Positions 45,350-53,067 of a stretch of DNA of 64,000 nt are shown here, piece after piece; the stretch's first letter is position 1; each line of letters begins with the position of its first letter. The notes under the pieces were generated by a model, which saw only the letters and a list, made by a program, of their open reading frames with translations, was not told the origin of the DNA and did no database searches. The stretch is taken from positions 248,001 to 312,000 of the forward strand of contig CAWCUH010000016.1 of assembly GCA_963798655.1 (NCBI GenBank). The letters are read 5' to 3'. This DNA is from CAVSMC01 sp963798655 (GTDB lineage: Bacteria; Pseudomonadota; Gammaproteobacteria; Burkholderiales; Casimicrobiaceae). Position numbers and translations under genes: made by a program.

Positions 45350-46924
45350 ATGGATGCACACGAAAGCCTCGTAGGCGGCCTGACAGAAGGCTACACGGAG
45401 ACGAGCAATGCGGCGTCGGCCGCCGCGTTGGCCATCGATCTCTGCATTTACATCGGGGCGGTCGCCGTCGCGGTTATGGCCGAGCCCCTCTGGATGAGAC
45501 TGGCCGCTGTTATTGTTGCGGGCACGGCCACATCCACATTGTTCATCCTCGGCCATGACGCCGCACACAAAAGCCTCTTCACCAACCGCTTTGCGAACGC
45601 GTTTTTCGCGCGGCTGGTGTTTCTCCCCTGCCTGCACAACTACACGTTGTGGGTAATACAGCACAATCGTATCCATCATCAGTCGACAAACGTCCGGCGC
45701 CTCAATTCGTTCTCGCCTTTGTCCGTAACGGAATATCGACTGCTGCCGCGCTGGCGCCGCTTGCTGGAAAAACTCTACCGAAGCGCTGCCGGCTTCGGCG
45801 TCTACTACCTCGTTGAGCGCTGGTGGAAGGACAAATTCTTTCCACGCAACACGACGCCGCGCGCAAAACGCCGCAACGCGTGGTGGGATTTTTCCTTGTT
45901 ATGTCTGTGGCTTGTCGTGCTTTGTATCGGCCTCGTGGGGCTTGCGGTAATCGCGGGTCAACCGCTCCCGGCGCTCGCTATCGTATGGGGATTCGTACTG
46001 CCGTTTTGCGTATGGAACGCACTCATGGGTCTCACGGCTTATTTGCAGCATACGAACCCTAGATTGCCGTGGTTCCGTAGCCTCGCCGAAGCGCGGGCCG
46101 AGCGGAGCCAGGGAGAATTGGCGACGCATGTAATCTACCCTCGTTGGTACGATGTGCTATCTCACAACATCATGTGGCATCCTGCGCATCACGCGAATCC
46201 CCGCATTCCGTGGTTCCGGCTTCGTCGCGCCCAGATGCGTCTGAACGAGTTGCTCGGAGAACGCGTCGTCGTCGAGCGAATGACGCCCGGTTATGTACTC
46301 CGCTTGACTCGGACGTGTCAGCTGTACGACTACGACGCGCGGCAATGGTTAGACTTTAGTGGTCGGCCCACGACATCATCCGTGTCGGAAGATCGCACTC
46401 CAGGCAACGCCACTCACGGCAGGTTAAGGTCAGGCAACTGCCCGATACTGAAATCGGTAGACAGTTGTGACCGAGCCGCGGCCCGCTGGTGCTCCGGTGA
46501 TTGCCGACGACATGTTCGTGAAGACGGTGGACGGATACATGGTCGCCGCCCGTCTATGGCGGTCGCCCGCCGAAGAGCACTGTGGCATTGTTGCGATGAT
46601 CAATGCCGGCGCGGGAATCGCACAACGATTCTACGGTCGGTTCGCTCAATATCTGGCGGTATCCGGCATCACGACGCTGACGTACGACTACCGCGGAATT
46701 GGCGGCTCTCGGCCGAAGTCACTGGTCGATTTTGCTGCGTCGGTCGAAGATTGGGGTGCATTGGACTGTTCCGCGGTTTTGGAATTTCTGGCGCGTCGCT
46801 ATCCCGATCGTCGCAGACTCGTTATCGGGCACAGTGTCGGTGGTTTTCTAACGGGGTTCGCTATGAATGGCGAACTTGTCGATCGCATGCTGCTAGTGGG
46901 CGGCCACAGCGGATATTGGGGTGA
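45350..46924 (+). CDS. Membrane fatty acid desaturase, C-terminus running on out of frame
   Basis: Residues 1 to about 340 form a membrane di-iron desaturase. It has three histidine boxes (GHDAAHKSLF, QHNRIHHQST, WHPAHHANPRIPW) and paired hydrophobic helices (LAIDLCIYIGAVAVAV, LLCLWLVVLCIGLVGLAV). The similarity seems to end near CQLYDYDARQWLDFSGRPTT (about 46378). The frame then stays open to 46924, overlapping the hydrolase gene by 458 bases, and that tail is probably spurious. A lost stop or a small indel is likely. It is divergent from rpfC with 188 bases between starts. It could modify the acyl chain of a DSF-type signal or membrane lipids. Confidence 0.75.
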   Translation: MDAHESLVGGLTEGYTETSNAASAAALAIDLCIYIGAVAVAVMAEPLWMRLAAVIVAGTATSTLFILGHDAAHKSLFTNRFANAFFARLVFLPCLHNYTLWVIQHNRIHHQSTNVRRLNSFSPLSVTEYRLLPRWRRLLEKLYRSAAGFGVYYLVERWWKDKFFPRNTTPRAKRRNAWWDFSLLCLWLVVLCIGLVGLAVIAGQPLPALAIVWGFVLPFCVWNALMGLTAYLQHTNPRLPWFRSLAEARAERSQGELATHVIYPRWYDVLSHNIMWHPAHHANPRIPWFRLRRAQMRLNELLGERVVVERMTPGYVLRLTRTCQLYDYDARQWLDFSGRPTTSSVSEDRTPGNATHGRLRSGNCPILKSVDSCDRAAARWCSGDCRRHVREDGGRIHGRRPSMAVARRRALWHCCDDQCRRGNRTTILRSVRSISGGIRHHDADVRLPRNWRLSAEVTGRFCCVGRRLGCIGLFRGFGISGASLSRSSQTRYRAQCRWFSNGVRYEWRTCRSHAASGRPQRILG

Positions 46925-47423
46925 CTACGCTCGATGGGCGAGGCCTTGGATGTACGCCCTCTGGCACGTCTTCATGCCGGCTGTGACGTCCGTTGTAGGT
47001 TACTTTCCGGGTCGCGCTTTGCATTTGGGGGACGATTTGCCCGCGGGTGTAGCCCGCCAGTGGGCCGAACGTCGCCGCGGCGACTTTTGGTGGAACCTTC
47101 GGACTCCGAGTGGTGAAGCGGATACTGCCCGTCGCGATAAGCTGCTCGCAAGATTCTCCGCGATTCGAGCTCCGACCGTTGCGTTGCGCTTTACCGATGA
47201 CGCGTTCGCAACGGAGGCCGCGACCAATAGGCTCGTTTCCTTCTATCCCTGTGCTCAATGCAAGACGATCGCCTTGCATCCTTCCGACGCTGGTTGTGAT
47301 CGGATCGGGCATTTCGGATTTTTCCGAGAACGCATGCAGTCTTTTTGGCCGCGCGTTCTAGATTTGTTGAATGCCACAACCGCGCCGACTGCGTCAAGCG
47401 TTGACGCGCATGCAGCCGACTAG
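46467..47423 (+). CDS. Alpha/beta hydrolase (serine aminopeptidase-like)
   Basis: This is a 318-aa hydrolase with the nucleophile elbow RLVIGHSVGGFLTGFA (Ser of GHSVGG) and an oxyanion region in MINAGAGIAQRFYGRF. The strand-loop TLTYDYRGIGGSRPK is also present. The Asp is probably in ALRFTDDAFAT and the His in CDRIGHFGFFRE. The start is GTG at 46467; ATG at 46512 is possible. It lies in the same direction behind the desaturase and may release or modify an acyl chain. The substrate is unknown. Its TAG stop is built from the left target site of the MITE-like element. Confidence 0.8.
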   Translation: MTEPRPAGAPVIADDMFVKTVDGYMVAARLWRSPAEEHCGIVAMINAGAGIAQRFYGRFAQYLAVSGITTLTYDYRGIGGSRPKSLVDFAASVEDWGALDCSAVLEFLARRYPDRRRLVIGHSVGGFLTGFAMNGELVDRMLLVGGHSGYWGDYARWARPWMYALWHVFMPAVTSVVGYFPGRALHLGDDLPAGVARQWAERRRGDFWWNLRTPSGEADTARRDKLLARFSAIRAPTVALRFTDDAFATEAATNRLVSFYPCAQCKTIALHPSDAGCDRIGHFGFFRERMQSFWPRVLDLLNATTAPTASSVDAHAAD

Positions 47424-47686
47424 GGCCTGTTACTGTAACGCGATGGACGCAAACGCGAACGGGGTGGCATCGGGCGCCCGCGGCAGCCGACGAAGCCAGG
47501 AACAGAGTTCTTGGCGAAGAGAGCAACAAAGAGTTTCGCCCGATGCAACCCCGTTCCTACGGTTTGCTGCCGAAACGCCCTTTGCTGTGTCGCTCGGGCT
47601 CGCAAGGCGTGCGACCCGCCGACCTCGCGCCCTGCACTGGGCGTTTCGGCCGTGCAACGCGTTGGTGTCCATCGCGTGAACAGGTC
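47424..47686. mobile_element. MITE-like palindromic element, 263 bp, flanked by CTAG
   Basis: The left end GGCCTGTTACTGTAACGCG (47424) and right end, read inward, GACCTGTTCACGCGATGG (47686) form an imperfect inverted repeat of about 30 bases. It continues as CGATGGACGCAAACGCG against CGATGGACACCAACGCG. Both sides carry CTAG (47420-47423, 47687-47690), the YTAR-type 4-bp duplication of IS5-group elements. An inner inverted repeat (GGGGTGGCATCGGGCG near 47461 with CGCCCGATGCAACCCC near 47539) makes it largely foldable. It has no transposase, so it needs one in trans. It separates the hydrolase from luxR. Confidence 0.75.
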
Positions 47687-47794
47687 CTAGCACGCCCACA
47701 GAATCCGCTCGACGGTACGAAAGGCGATTGCTTTACCAAGACGTTTGGAACATCTTTGCGGGACGCGGACGCTGCAGTCGGCGGAGGAGGAGAG
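47687..47794 (+). other. Leader of the luxR gene
   Basis: These 108 bases follow the MITE-like element and hold the luxR ribosome site GGAGGAGGAGAG (47782-47793). I see no lux-box-like palindrome and no clear promoter hexamers, so transcription may start within the element. Confidence 0.35.
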
Positions 47795-48577
47795 ATGCTC
47801 AAGCCGATGCAACCAGGGATGCCGGCCGCAACTTCCGCCTGCGCGTTCGGCCTGCTCGAGCCGCTTCTCGAGGCGGCGAAAAGCGGTCGTCCATTGGATA
47901 AGCCGATGCAGTCCATCGTGAGGGCGCTCGGCTTCGACCATTTTATGTACGGAATGTCGACGGACCCGCGTCCGAACCGCGACAGCCGGTCGTACGTGTG
48001 GACCACGTTGCCCCCCGAATGGGTTGCTCACTACGATCGAAACTCGCTGATAGAGATCGATCCCCGAATCACGCAGACGGTCAACAGAACATCACCGCTG
48101 CTTTGGGATTCAGCAACGTTCGAAGGAGGGCAGGATAGCAAGCGGTTTTTCGAGGAGGCGGCGCGATTCGGCATTCAAAGTGGCGTTGTGTTGTCTTTTC
48201 GCGATCCCGATCATGCGCGCATCGTCGTCGCGCTTAACTCGTCGATAAGCCCGGTCGATGAAGGGCGGGAAGTAATGATCAAACGGCACCTAGGCGAAAT
48301 AATGCTTCTTGCAACGTCATTTCACGACATATTCATGGCGCACTTCTATGATCGGGGCGTGCCGCCGCTCCAACTAGGCGTTCCACTGTCGCCGCGTGAA
48401 AGACAATGTCTGGGAATGGCAGCTCGCGGTTTGACGAGCGGCGATATCGCGCGGAAGCTTGGGATTGCCGAAAGGACCATTCACTTCCACTTCAGCAACA
48501 TCCTCAGCAAACTCGATGCCCTCAATCGCCAGGAAGCCGTTGCCAAAGCCGTCAAGCACGGGCTGATCGAAGTGTGA
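47795..48577 (+). CDS. LuxR-family regulator with autoinducer-binding domain (LuxR solo)
   Basis: This 260-aa transcription factor has an N-terminal autoinducer-binding domain (about 20-180). It keeps the usual ligand-pocket residues Trp and Tyr in PPEWVAHYDRN, Asp-Pro in IEIDPRITQ, Trp in SPLLWDSATF and Gly in FGIQSGVVLSF. The C-terminal LuxR helix-turn-helix is at 195-255 (LSPRERQCLGMAARGLTSGD, RKLGIAERTIHFHFSNIL). No luxI synthase is in the window. It may sense an acyl-homoserine lactone from neighbours or another acyl compound. The start follows a strong GGAGG. Confidence 0.88.
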   Translation: MLKPMQPGMPAATSACAFGLLEPLLEAAKSGRPLDKPMQSIVRALGFDHFMYGMSTDPRPNRDSRSYVWTTLPPEWVAHYDRNSLIEIDPRITQTVNRTSPLLWDSATFEGGQDSKRFFEEAARFGIQSGVVLSFRDPDHARIVVALNSSISPVDEGREVMIKRHLGEIMLLATSFHDIFMAHFYDRGVPPLQLGVPLSPRERQCLGMAARGLTSGDIARKLGIAERTIHFHFSNILSKLDALNRQEAVAKAVKHGLIEV

Positions 48578-48599
48578 CGGACGCGACGGGCTTTGCCGC

Positions 48600-49706
48600 T
48601 CAGTCGGCGAACTCTTTGCAGATCGCTTCGACCTTCGTCTCGTCAGCGAGGAATGCGTCGATACATTTCGGATCGAAGTGGCGGCCGCGCTGGCCCTTGA
48701 GGTACTCGATGCCTTCGGCGATCGGCCATGCGTGCTTGTACGGCCGCTCGCTCACGAGCGCGTCGAAGACATCCGCGACGGCGACCACCCGTGCGACGGT
48801 CGGGATATCCTCTCCGTGCAGCCCGTTCGGATAACCGGTGCCGTCGTATTTCTCGTGATGCCCGAGCGCGATGATCGCGCCCATGCTGAGATATTTCGAC
48901 GGACTGCCTTTCAGGATGTCGTAGCCGATGCGCGGATGCGTCTTCATCACCGTCTCTTCGGCCGTGGACAGCGGTCCCTGTTTCAACAGGATCGAATCGG
49001 GGATTCCGATCTTGCCGATGTCGTGCATCGGCGCAGCGACCTCGAGGACGTGACACGTTTCGCCGCCGAGGCCCAGATGCTGCCCGATGAGCGCGGAGTA
49101 TTTCGCCATCCTGTTCAGGTGATTGCCTGTCGTGCGGTCGCGGAACTCGCCGGCCTTTGCGAGCTTAGCCAACGTCTCGAGCTCGCGCTCGTGGATCTCG
49201 GCGACCGATTTGTCGACCTGGTATTGAAGCACGCGCGCCTGGTCTGACAACACGATCTTGTGCCGGCGCAGCTCGAGCAGGTTCGCGCAGCGTGCGCGCG
49301 TCTCGTGCTCGTCGAGCGGCTTGATCAGGAAGTCGGTGGCGCCCGCTTCGAGGGCATCGTAGCGGATGCGCCGATCGTCGACGACGGTGATGACGACGAT
49401 CGGGACATCGACGCAATGCGGCAGCGCGCGCAGCTGGCGCACGAGCTGGATGCCGTCGAATTCCGGCAGCTTGTAGTCGGTGAGGACGATGTCGACGCGA
49501 TTGTGGCGCGCGTATTCGAGCGCGCGCGACGGCGTGTCGAACAACTCGAGATTGAGCTTTCCGTCGATCTGGCGAACGATTTCCGCGAGCAGCAGCCGGC
49601 TCGAGAACAGATCATCGACGATGAGGACGGTGTTGCGCTGCGCGCGCGCGAACGCGATCTCGGAGATGGTGGCGGGATTCGCGATGGAGCGGGGCTGGGC
49701 GGACAT
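48600..49706 (-). CDS. rpfG: RpfG-like two-component regulator with HD-GYP cyclic-di-GMP phosphodiesterase domain
   Basis: This 368-aa protein has a receiver (residues 25-145, acceptor Asp in VDIVLTDYKLPEFDGI, Lys in LIKPLDEHE) and an HD-GYP domain (about 180-365). The HD-GYP motifs are HD in APMHDIGKIGIPD, HHEKYDGTGYPNGLHGED and VADVFDALVSERPYKHAW, so it should degrade cyclic di-GMP. AKAGEFRDRTTGNHLNRM is typical of RpfG. The start follows GAGGAGG. It is on the rpfC strand but 3.4 kb upstream. Its base composition looks like the main genome, unlike rpfF and rpfC. Confidence 0.88.
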   Translation of the reverse strand: MSAQPRSIANPATISEIAFARAQRNTVLIVDDLFSSRLLLAEIVRQIDGKLNLELFDTPSRALEYARHNRVDIVLTDYKLPEFDGIQLVRQLRALPHCVDVPIVVITVVDDRRIRYDALEAGATDFLIKPLDEHETRARCANLLELRRHKIVLSDQARVLQYQVDKSVAEIHERELETLAKLAKAGEFRDRTTGNHLNRMAKYSALIGQHLGLGGETCHVLEVAAPMHDIGKIGIPDSILLKQGPLSTAEETVMKTHPRIGYDILKGSPSKYLSMGAIIALGHHEKYDGTGYPNGLHGEDIPTVARVVAVADVFDALVSERPYKHAWPIAEGIEYLKGQRGRHFDPKCIDAFLADETKVEAICKEFAD

Positions 49707-49824
49707 TGTGTCCTCCTCGGCTACCAGCGGACCAGATTACCCGTAAGCAACGGGTGTGCCATCGCGCGGATACCCGCGCTGCGCAGCCCAATCTGCGCAG
49801 GGAAAACCGGCTTCCCGAAGACAA

Positions 49825-49855
49825 GAGGCCGGCCCGGACGCTCCGAGCCGGCCTC
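49825..49855 (-). terminator. Hairpin downstream of tRNA-Pro
   Basis: A perfect 9-bp inverted repeat (GAGGCCGGC at 49825-49833, GCCGGCCTC at 49847-49855) lies 10 bases beyond the tRNA 3' end. On the minus strand it is followed by TTGTCTT. Confidence 0.6.
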
Positions 49856-49865
49856 GATTTCTTGG

Positions 49866-49939
49866 TCGGGGCGAAGTGATTCGAACACTCGACCCCCTGC
49901 ACCCCATGCAGGTGCGCTACCAGGCTGCGCTACGCCCCG
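49866..49939 (-). tRNA. tRNA-Pro(GGG)
   Basis: The minus strand gives the acceptor CGGGGCG/CGCCCCG with discriminator A, the D arm GCGCAGCCTGGTAGCGC, and the anticodon stem CCTGC/GCAGG around ATGGGGT (anticodon GGG). The T arm contains TTCGAAT. It lies just beyond the merR-like gene and marks one edge of the DSF region. Confidence 0.95.
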
Positions 49940-49964
49940 ACGTGAACGGGTCATTATAGCGGCA

Positions 49965-50378
49965 TCACTTGTCGGGACCTAGCAGCTGCCGAATCTCGAT
50001 CAGCGCCTGACGGATTCCGGCACTGTCGAGCGCGGAAGAGCCGTTCCCCGTCACGATGGGCCGCGGCGTCGCTGGCGTTGCAATGGTGATGATGTCGACG
50101 CCTTCGGGCTCGTGCTCGAGGCGATGGCGCGCGCCGTTGATCGTGAATCCCTGCTCGTAGAGCAAGTCGCGTATGCGGCGGATCAGCACGACCTCGTGAT
50201 GCTGATAGTAGCGGCGGTTGCCGCGCCGCTTCACCGGCTTCAACTGCGTGAACTCCTGCTCCCAATATCGAAGCACGTGCGGCTTCACCGCGCAAAGGTC
50301 GCTCACCTCCCCGATGGTGAAATACCGCTTGGCGGGGATCGGTGGCAGCTCGGTCTTAGTTCGGCTGTGTTCCGGCAT
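49965..50378 (-). CDS. MerR family transcriptional regulator
   Basis: This 137-aa protein has an N-terminal MerR helix-turn-helix (YFTIGEVSDLCAVKPHVLRY, then WEQEFTQLKPVKRRGNRRYY and the wing RRIRDLLYEQGFTINGARHR). It has a short C-terminal tail without an effector domain. It is regularly found directly after ihfA in betaproteobacteria. It overlaps ihfA by 23 bases. The ligand and targets are unknown. Confidence 0.88.
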   Translation of the reverse strand: MPEHSRTKTELPPIPAKRYFTIGEVSDLCAVKPHVLRYWEQEFTQLKPVKRRGNRRYYQHHEVVLIRRIRDLLYEQGFTINGARHRLEHEPEGVDIITIATPATPRPIVTGNGSSALDSAGIRQALIEIRQLLGPDK

Positions 50379-50664
50379 GGTTGGCCGCTTCGACCATCGC
50401 CTTCAGCTTCTGGCTCGCGTGGAACGTGACGACGCGACGCGCGGTGATCGGAATCTCTTCGCCCGTCTTCGGGTTGCGCCCCGGGCGCTGGGGCTTCTCG
50501 CGCAGCTGGAAATTGCCGAAGCCCGACAGCTTCACGCTATCGCCCGCTTCGAGCGCGATGCGGATCTCCTCGAAGAAGCGCTCGACCATGTCCTTCGCTT
50601 CGCGCTTGTTCAGCCCGAGCTGCTCGAATAGCAGGTCGGCGAGTTCGGCTTTGGTGAGCGTCAT
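50356..50664 (-). CDS. ihfA: Integration host factor subunit alpha
   Basis: This is a 102-aa DNA-bending protein. MTLTKAELADLLFEQLGLNK, MVERFFEEIRIALEAGDSVK, LSGFGNFQLREKPQRPGRNP (the arm with its conserved Pro) and ITARRVVTFHASQKLK are diagnostic of IhfA. It overlaps the pheT stop by 4 bases (ATGA), repeating the pheST-ihfA order of E. coli. With IhfB it shapes chromosomal DNA and supports sigma-54 activation. Confidence 0.96.
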   Translation of the reverse strand: MTLTKAELADLLFEQLGLNKREAKDMVERFFEEIRIALEAGDSVKLSGFGNFQLREKPQRPGRNPKTGEEIPITARRVVTFHASQKLKAMVEAANHAGTQPN

Positions 50665-53045
50665 GGAAGACCCTGTTGACGAAGAGTGGCGCCGAATCGC
50701 GCAGCGAGCTCCTGCACGAGCTTCGCGATGACGGCGTTCATGTCGACGTCCGTCAAAGTACGTTGAGTATCCTGCATAAGCACAAGAATCGCAAGGCTTT
50801 TCTTCCCTGGTGGCAATTCCGCACCGCGATAGACGTCAAACAGCTTGACGGCTTCAACCTGCGGCGAGCGCGCCTGCGCCAGCGCCTCGGCGACGTCGCG
50901 CCACGGCAGCGATTCGTCGACGAGCACGGCGAAGTCGCGTCGGGCGATCGGCAGGTTCGAAACGGCGCGCGCCGACGGCAACGGGCATTGCGTGAGCGGC
51001 GCGACGTCGAGCTCGAACACGATCGGCGGCCGCGCAATCTCGTAGCGCCTGACGAGCCGCGGATGCAACTCGCCGATCCAGCCGACGGCGCGACCGTCGA
51101 GGCGCACGCGCGCCGCGCGTCCCGGATGCAGCGCCGCGTGCGACGCGCGCTCGGTGGTGACGACATGCGGCGCCGCGAGCGCTTCGACATCGGCCTTGAC
51201 GTCGAAGAAGTCCACGGCGCGCTTCTTCTCGCCCCATTGCTCGACGGCCGCGTCGCCATACGCGAGACCGGCGACGCGGATCGGCTGCGACAAGCCACCG
51301 TCGTCGCGAACGAATGCGCGGCCAAGCTCGAATATGCGCAGCCGCTCCTGCTTGCGCGCGACGTTGCGGCGAAGCACATCGAGGAGGCCGCCCATGAGCG
51401 TCGTGCGCATGACGTCGAGATGGCTCGCGATCGGATTCAGCACGGCGATCGGTGCCGACGCCGAGTCGCGCTCGTCGAACAGCGCCGCTTCGTCGGTCGA
51501 GCTGACGAAGCTGAACGTGATCGCTTCGTGGTAGTCGCGGTCGACCAGACGCTCGCGCAGCGAGGCGAGCGACGTTTGCGTCTCGCCCGCGGGCAGCATG
51601 CGTTGCGTGTGCGCGCTCGTCTGCGCCGGGATCGCATCGTAGCCGACGTAGCGCGCGATCTCTTCGACGAGATCCTCCTCGATCGCGATGTCGAAGCGCC
51701 AGGACGGTGGCGTCACCATAAAATCGGCGCCGTCGCGCAAGTGCGCGATGCGCAACCGCTGCAGGCAGCTTTCGATCGTTGCCGCGCCGACGTCGATGCC
51801 AAGCAGGCGCGCGACCCGCGAGCGTCGCAGCCGGATCGCGGCGCGCAACGGCATTTCGCCCTGGACGTCGCCCAGCGGTCCGGCGCGGCCGCCGCAGATT
51901 TCGACGATCAATCGCGTCGCGCGCTCGACCGCCGCGGCGCAGCCGCCGAAGTCGACGCCGCGCTCGAAGCGGTAACCGGCGTCGCTCGCGAAACCGAGCC
52001 GCTGCGAGCGGCCCTGGATCACCGCGGGATTCCAGAACGCGCCTTCGAGCAGCACCGTCGTGGTCGTGCCGTCGATGCCCGAATGCTCGCCGCCCATGAT
52101 GCCGGCGAGACCGAGCGGCTTCACGCTGTCGCAGACGAGCAGCATGTCGGGCTCGAGATCCAGCGTCTGCCCGTTCAGCAGCGTCAGCGTCTCGGCGGCT
52201 CGCGCGAAGCGTACGACGATGTCGCCGTCGAGCTTGCGCTCGTCGTACGCATGCAGCGGCTGGCCGAGCTCGAGCATCACGTAGTTGGTGACGTCGACGA
52301 CCGCGGAGATCGAGCGAATGTCCGAGCGCTCGATCCGCGCCTTGATCCAACGCGGCGTCGGCGCGTTCGGGTCGATGCCGTCGATCGTGCGGCTCACGAA
52401 TCGGGGGCACGCCTGGAAATCCTCGACGCGCACGGCGCGGCGCGCCTGCGATGTCACTTCGGCCGCGGCATCGGCGGGCGGCGTGAACGGCGCGCCCGTC
52501 ATCGCGGCGAGGTCGCGCGCGATGCCGACGAGCGACAGGCAATCGGCTCGGTTCGGCGTGATCTTCAACGTGATCAGCGTGTCGTCGAGCGCCAGCGCGG
52601 AGCGCAGATCGGCGCCGACCGGCGTGTCGTCGTCGAGCGCGAGCAAGCCCGACGCATCGTCCGAGATGCCGAGCTCGCGGGCGCTGCACAGCATCCCGGC
52701 CGACTCGACCCCGCGCACGCTCGTGCGCCTGATTTCGACGCCACCGGGCAGCGTTGCGCCGACGAGCGCGCACGGCGACTTCATTCCCGCGGCCGCATTC
52801 GGCGCGCCGCAGACGATCGAAAGCGGCTCGCGCTGCCCCGCGTCGACCGTGCAGATGCGCAGGCGGTCGGCGTTCGGATGCGGTGCCACGGCCTCGATTC
52901 GGCCGACGACGACTCGCTCGAACGGCGGTGCGGCCGGCTCGAGCGATTCGACTTCGAGTCCGGACATCGTCAGCTTGTCAGCGAGCGCTGCCGTGTCGAG
53001 CGGCGGATCGACGATCGTGCGCAGCCAGCGTTCGGAGAACTTCAT
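50661..53045 (-). CDS. pheT: Phenylalanine--tRNA ligase beta subunit
   Basis: This 794-aa subunit contains an N-terminal tRNA-binding EMAP-like domain (VVVGRIEAVAPHPNADRLRI), B3/B4 editing (RFVSRTIDGIDPN, NYVMLELGQPLHAYDERKL, GIMGGEHSGI), and B5 (LLGIDVGAATIESCLQRLRI). The synthetase-like core and C-terminal FDX-ACB domain (NLPIARRDFAVLVDESLPWR) follow. It has full length for the family. It starts 22 bases after pheS and is co-transcribed with it. Confidence 0.97.
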   Translation of the reverse strand: MKFSERWLRTIVDPPLDTAALADKLTMSGLEVESLEPAAPPFERVVVGRIEAVAPHPNADRLRICTVDAGQREPLSIVCGAPNAAAGMKSPCALVGATLPGGVEIRRTSVRGVESAGMLCSARELGISDDASGLLALDDDTPVGADLRSALALDDTLITLKITPNRADCLSLVGIARDLAAMTGAPFTPPADAAAEVTSQARRAVRVEDFQACPRFVSRTIDGIDPNAPTPRWIKARIERSDIRSISAVVDVTNYVMLELGQPLHAYDERKLDGDIVVRFARAAETLTLLNGQTLDLEPDMLLVCDSVKPLGLAGIMGGEHSGIDGTTTTVLLEGAFWNPAVIQGRSQRLGFASDAGYRFERGVDFGGCAAAVERATRLIVEICGGRAGPLGDVQGEMPLRAAIRLRRSRVARLLGIDVGAATIESCLQRLRIAHLRDGADFMVTPPSWRFDIAIEEDLVEEIARYVGYDAIPAQTSAHTQRMLPAGETQTSLASLRERLVDRDYHEAITFSFVSSTDEAALFDERDSASAPIAVLNPIASHLDVMRTTLMGGLLDVLRRNVARKQERLRIFELGRAFVRDDGGLSQPIRVAGLAYGDAAVEQWGEKKRAVDFFDVKADVEALAAPHVVTTERASHAALHPGRAARVRLDGRAVGWIGELHPRLVRRYEIARPPIVFELDVAPLTQCPLPSARAVSNLPIARRDFAVLVDESLPWRDVAEALAQARSPQVEAVKLFDVYRGAELPPGKKSLAILVLMQDTQRTLTDVDMNAVIAKLVQELAARFGATLRQQGLP

Positions 53046-53067
53046 TGCGGCGCTCCGTCAGGCGGAT

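Noticed and set aside
47424..47794. Short open frames on both strands in the MITE region as small proteins.
   Set aside because: They lie in the inverted repeats, lack ribosome sites and have no family resemblance.
40161..49939. A classical integrative island between tRNA-Arg and tRNA-Pro.
   Set aside because: No integrase and no duplicated tRNA 3' end (att repeat) could be seen. The lower G+C supports transfer but the tRNA genes may be coincidental.
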